The position numbers were made by a program, and so were the translations under genes. A DNA stretch of 64,000 nucleotides from Theobroma cacao. Lineage: Eukaryota > Streptophyta > Magnoliopsida > Malvales > Malvaceae. Positions 59,701 to 64,000 of the stretch are shown here, one piece after another (within the stretch, counting starts at the first letter, position 1; the number at the start of each line of letters is the position of its first letter). The stretch spans positions 177,443 through 241,442 of the forward strand of contig NC_030851.1 of assembly GCF_000208745.1 (NCBI RefSeq). Direction: 5' to 3'. The notes beneath the pieces are model-generated. The model did no database searches. It saw only the letters and a list, made by a program, of their open reading frames with translations, and was not told the DNA's origin.

Positions 59701-61675
59701 ACTTGCTACCCTTGAACATGCCAGCAAGATGTTGTCAGAGAGGGATAATTGGCATGCCTATAAAGCTGGAATATATGCAGCATGTCAGGGAGCATGGATC
59801 ATAGCAACTTTTATTTTTGCACAGCTAATGACAAGAGTTCAATCTGATTCTTGTTATTGCTGGCTTAAATTGTTAGTTCAGTTTTCCTATTCTGAAGCTA
59901 AAGTCCAGCTTAGTCTCTTGCCAAAGCGACAATCCATCTTAGTAGGTTCACTGGATATGAATGAACTCCTGGCTCCTTTCAAAGATAATTTAGGAGAAGT
60001 TGGACAAGATGCTGAAGGGAATAACAATGAGCCTAATTATAGGGATGTGCTTGTTGCAGCATACCACAATCTAAGTTCTTTGCTCGAAACATTAGAAACA
60101 GTTGTCATTTCTGGAAAAAAATTCTGTTTTCAGAGATGGTTCTTCACTCTCAGAGCAAAGTTTCTTGCGGCTGCTGGGGAGATTCTTGAAGTTTTGGACA
60201 CATCTAAGGAGAAAAATGTTAGCAATTTTATTGAGGTTCAGAACGGAGCTTTGGCCAGCCTCGTATGTCTACAAAAGACCACTGAATTATCTTTCCGATT
60301 GAAGAGAATAGCAAAGGAATTGGATCTGATAAGCTCATCTTTTGTTGGTATAGATGTTGAGAGCTCTAAAATCATTGCAACACTTGCACTTAATTGTTCG
60401 TTATTGGCCTTTACTGCCGGATTCCCACTATTCTTTCCAAATCTTCCTGCTTATAAAAATTTAAGAATTTGTGATCATGAGGATTCAAAGCAGAATTATT
60501 TAAGTTCAATGCTACTGCAAGATTTGCTTGGGCGTTTGTTGCACATTGACAATGAGATCAGCATGTATCTCTGTCGACTTTTAGATAATGGAGGACATCC
60601 CAAAAAATGTTTTCACCTGCAGTCCAGAAATCAAATATTGAAAAGTGGGCATGAAGTAAGGGATATACTCAATATTATAAGGTATGCTGTTTCCACTGTG
60701 GTTCGTTTGCAAAGTGAGACAAACAGGATGCAAAATGAGGTGAGCATATCCCATGTTACAAAGACTGGGATAGAGCTACTGTTAGACATTATTAAGAAAT
60801 GGCTTCAAATCCCGTTTCAGGTCCCAAAGCATTTCTTTAAGATAAGGTATATGCTCAACACTTTTTCCACTTTTCAGCTTTGTTTCTCTGCATGGTTTCA
60901 ATTAGGAAAAACTTTTAGTTGACCCACTGAAGATTGTGAGGATCAATGGCTATCTCGTTCTTCTTTGTGTTCTTTATATAATGATTCTCCTTAGTGTTAT
61001 CTTCTATAGTGGTCTACATTTCTTTTGCATTAAGCCTATAGTGGAGCTGATTGTGATAACCGATAACTTCTCCAACTTTATGATAGTCTGATTGCTATAA
61101 TTGAATTAAATTTCAGGCCTTTAATTGGTTCAGAGCTCTTTGTCTTCAATACAGACACCAGAAATCAAAATGAGATTAGCGTCTTGCCTGGCTTTCACCT
61201 CTCACTAAATCTCTGCCTTCAACTGAGAAACGCCCCACCTGAATTCCCACTTCGTTTGACAAAATTGTACTGCCTTCTTCATTGTAGAGTGTCCTTTCAG
61301 AAGCCGTCCCATAGTGAAAGAAACTGTGAACAAATGGAATGGGATTGTCAGCCTTGGGAGAGTGAGGACATGGTAGAAATGAATGAGAAGTTATTTCACT
61401 ACGTGACAGAGTGTGCAAAGAAGACTAGTTACGGTAAGTGTGTCAGGGATGATGATATCAATGGTGACCAGGTTGTGAATGGATTTGTGTGTTTTGAACC
61501 AAATGCTAAAGGGCAAGGATTTTCAAATTGTGTACTTGATGTCTCTCATTTTCCAGTGGGTTCTTATAGAATCAAATGGTATAGCTGTTGTATTGACAAT
61601 CAAGGTTCTTATTGGAGTATTCTGCCATTGAACTTTGGACCTGTATTTACTGTACAGCAGTCTCATGTGATCTGA
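56703..61675 (+). CDS. INTS7: Integrator complex subunit 7 (EMB1895-type)
   Basis: Subunit of the nuclear Integrator complex, which processes snRNA 3' ends and ends transcription early at many RNA polymerase II genes. Arabidopsis EMB1895 (At4g20060) is embryo-essential. Seven exons: 56703-56778, 56949-57397, 57781-57966, 58501-58608, 58703-58906, 58988-60846 and 61117-61675; phases close to 1146 residues (Arabidopsis about 1134). The N-terminal half is an alpha-helical ARM/HEAT-like repeat array (AVEAILQTGSRLEQW, IRLSVVRIFLKNSRY, GDVESRALALILFGCWADFA, SSETLPAVRLAGANVF). The large exon 6 holds the conserved middle and the last exon a beta-rich C-terminal domain (PGFHLSLNLCLQLRN, VSHFPVGSYRIKWYSCCID). 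The start at 56703 gives MDKISAACAMEWSIQLDKALRSNN; an out-of-frame ATG lies 14 bases upstream (56689), so Met10 might be used as well. Confidence 0.95.
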
Positions 61676-62038
61676 TATTGTGCATGGTCGACTGAGTGAA
61701 AATGTGATGTTTCTTCTTGGTGTTATTAACTTATAGGGTTATTATGTCAAATTTTTTACTGCTATATGTTTTAGAACTGTTAAATTATGAATAGAGCCTC
61801 TATTACTTCCCAATACGTCTTTAATCATTGTTCATATGTGAGTTTTACAGTTTATGATTAAGTAACAAATAACTCGAAGAAGGTACATGTGAGCATTTAC
61901 ATAAAAGCATAAATCGGGTTTTTACATTGAGTTTTACATGCATATTGCATATTATACATAGATTGTAGTAAGATGTTTTTGGAGTTTGGTTAGTAATTTT
62001 CCATTGTAGAATAATGCAATGTTTATAAATTGAGTGAT
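61676..62038. other. INTS7 3' flank
   Basis: A/T-rich non-coding sequence of 363 bp between INTS7 and the tRNA-like gene. Confidence 0.5.
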
Positions 62039-62121
62039 TCTCAGAAGTGGGATTTGACCCACGCCTTCTCACGAAGACCAGAACTTGAGTCTGGCGCCTT
62101 AGACCACTAGGCCATCCTGGC
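62039..62121 (-). tRNA. tRNA-Leu(CAA), probably decayed (pseudogene)
   Basis: The 83-base minus-strand sequence folds as a class II (long variable arm) tRNA. The anticodon loop is CTCAAGT between CCAGA and TCTGG, anticodon CAA (Leu). A D-arm (GCCTAGTGGTCTAAGGC) and variable arm are present. Damage: acceptor pairs 1-72 and 2-71 do not pair (GC facing AG), the T-loop has 6 bases instead of 7 (GGGTCAAATCC lacks one T, breaking box B), and the A-box GCCGAG of the usual gene is GCCTAG. No intron. Confidence 0.85.
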
Positions 62122-62157
62122 GTATTCTTTTCTTGTATGTAGAACAGCTACCACTCG

Positions 62158-62290
62158 GGCATCCTCACATGTGTTCTTGTGTTTAGAGTGCTAAAGACAG
62201 GCTCTATAATCTATTGATTCCTCAGGCATCCTGACATGCTGTGTTGTATTTAGAGAGCTAAAACAGGTTCTATAATCTATAGATTCCTGA
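62158..62290. repeat. Two tandem copies of a ~67-bp unit next to the tRNA-like gene
   Basis: Copy 1 is 62158-62224 and copy 2 is 62225-62290. Shared parts: GGCATCCT.ACATG, TTTAGAG.GCTAAA, ACAGG.TCTATAATCTAT and GATTCCT. The start GGCATCCTGAC resembles the reverse complement of the normal tRNA-Leu 5' end. Confidence 0.85.
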
Positions 62291-63082
62291 GTTTTTAAGA
62301 CAGCAGGCCCTTTTAGGATTGGCCTTTTTTTAAAAATAAAATCGTAGCAAATGATTCTTTGAATCATCCATCAGTTTCTAAAAGTAAAGATTTCCCCCAA
62401 ATTGGAAAATCAAAATGGGCAGACACCCCTTCTTCTTGCTTTGGACAGCAACGTTCAATTATAAATAGCCACATAGCCGATCGAATATTGCTTCTTACTT
62501 TCTAATAGTACTTAAAATTGCAGCTGCTTATGCCCATTTCTTTTTTTCTTAACAAAGGGTAAACTGCCAACTGCTGCAATGTGAAAAGCTTAAAAGACAA
62601 CAGGTGGAGATCCTGTTAACTTGAAGCAAAGAAAGGTTTGAGATTTGGTCCAGTTACTTCAAGATGAAGTATTAGCTATTGAAGCTAACCTTACCCAACA
62701 ACATCAATGAAGCCACCAGATTCCTTAACTTCTCCATTTCTCTTTCTACAATCAATTACTTTAACAAACTTGTATGTTGAAGCATGAAAAATAATCATAC
62801 CTTACTCTTTTCGATGCATTAACTTATAACAACATAAACTGTCATTGGTTCAACTAACACCTGATCCATCGTGATTATGTTGATGGGTTGTTCGTGGGGA
62901 ATGGGATAATGAGAACTGTAGTTTTTTCCAATTAGAATAGTCAAGCTTTTACCATTTTTTTAATAGCTTTGGACATGATGGTCATAGGGGTTTTCTTGTA
63001 CATTTATCATGAAGAAAAACACCACTTGGTTAAAGAAAATAGGAAGAGGAAAAAGGATGCCTTATTTTGGGGTTGGGGTTTA

Positions 63083-63104
63083 GGGGGGGGGGGGGGGGGG
63101 GGGG
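63083..63104. repeat. 22-base guanine homopolymer with telomere-like flanks
   Basis: An uninterrupted G run, preceded by TTTTGGGGTTGGGGTTTAG and followed by TTTGGTTAGG. It resembles degenerate plant telomere repeats (TTTAGGG) and could form a G-quadruplex. The run length may be affected by sequencing error. Confidence 0.85.
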
Positions 63105-64000
63105 TTTGGTTAGGATATCTATCTGCAGTTGCCTAATGCACAGCATGCATGCTGTGGCACTATGACGTAACAGGTTGATTTTGGGGACGAACCATCTTGA
63201 TGATTTGTTTGTCTTCAACCTTCGTCATTTCATAGAAATTGACAATTGACAACGTAGTGCGGTTAGGTGCACTGTGTTTGGAAGCAGCTTGCCTCACTCC
63301 AAACCACTGATTCTGCTAATCACTCCCCGTGAATCACTGTCTGTCCTTCGCATAACAAAGAGGAATGATCTGGCTCGTATCATGCACGTTTCTCTGTGTC
63401 TAGTTCTGCCCAAAGCTTGGACTTGGATCGCAATTTTCATCAAGCCACTTGGCTGCTCTAAATGGCTGAGGAAACAGTATCACATACCCTGGCCTGCTGT
63501 TTCATATGGCTAGTAATTCAAGTGATTAATGACTGGTTATAACATTCATTCTAAATGGCAATTTTAATATACTTTCGCTCCACAAAGCTTAGTAACTGAT
63601 TAATTCCTTTTCACTGATCATATGACAAACTGACAAATTCCAAGAACATCCCCCTTACGGTGTCGTCCAATCTTTCTCTTCCTAATCTCAACCGCCCATT
63701 GGATCAAGGCTCCGTAACCAACACGAAGAAATCAAGAAATTTCCATTAATTCACAAGAAGAAGATATTTCCAACCCCCATCAAGACAAAACAATAATGAA
63801 ATCACCAGTCACCACCCACCCATGTATCCGATTTGGCACCATATGACTGATCCACCAACTGTTCCGTGAAACATCTGCTCTCTTTTCTGAACTGCATAAT
63901 TTTTCCTGAAGCATAACCCCTTTTGGTCATTGCCCTTGTTTCTGAAAATACCTTTTACACAATGTCAAACTTGCTAGGGTCCGTTAAGTAAGAAGTTGGT

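Larger units (their letters stand above)
62122..64000. other. Intergenic right end
   Basis: No gene recognised. It holds a tandem repeat beside the tRNA (62158-62290), a 22-base G run (63083-63104) and otherwise A/T-rich DNA. The plus-strand frame at 63274-63513 shows no known domain. Confidence 0.5.

Noticed and set aside
1..64000. CRISPR arrays, bacterial operons, phage or integron features
   Set aside because: No regularly spaced repeats and no prokaryotic gene structure; all real genes are plant nuclear genes.

Overview
This is plant nuclear DNA from a eudicot, most likely a woody or other non-Brassicaceae rosid (the clade is inference). It has intron-rich genes with GT-AG junctions, A/T-rich introns, dinucleotide microsatellites, nested LTR retrotransposons and plant-only families (UFO, SUF4, a DYW-type PPR protein, plant family-1 UGTs). 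There are eleven protein genes, one decayed tRNA gene and one broken Copia element that carries a second insertion. Exon coordinates were worked out by hand from splice consensus, reading phase and family alignment; the phases close in every complete gene.

Layout. 1-4400 (-): DNA polymerase eta, 3' end outside the window. 5662-11247 (-): two intronless UGT71-type glycosyltransferases in tandem, copied together with their promoters. 14420-15727 (+): the F-box floral regulator UFO. 16512-20299 (-): ERG, a mitochondrial Era-like GTPase. 21195-25056 (-): SUF4, a zinc-finger flowering regulator. 26408-32802 (-): two tandem ZIP metal transporters; the second has a long foldback in intron 2. 33042-40774 (+): a decayed Ty1/Copia element, split by a roughly 2.5 kb sequence that looks like a solo Gypsy-type LTR. 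43650-46966 (+): a C-type-lectin receptor-like kinase that lacks the DFG aspartate. 47729-51037 (-): allantoate deiminase. 53011-55155 (+): a DYW PPR protein of MEF8 type. 56703-61675 (+): Integrator subunit 7. 62039-62121 (-): a decayed tRNA-Leu(CAA). The rest is A/T-rich intergenic DNA.

The genes do not form one pathway. The order has meaning in two places. UFO-ERG-SUF4 matches three consecutive Arabidopsis loci (At1g30950-At1g30960-At1g30970). AAH-INTS7 matches At4g20070-At4g20060, here with the DYW gene between them. I found no wholly new multi-gene system. The points most worth following up are the loss of the catalytic histidine in both UGT copies, the foldback in the ZIP intron, the retrotransposon about 240 bp from a ZIP start codon, the conserved pseudokinase, and three GC-AG introns, two of them in one gene.
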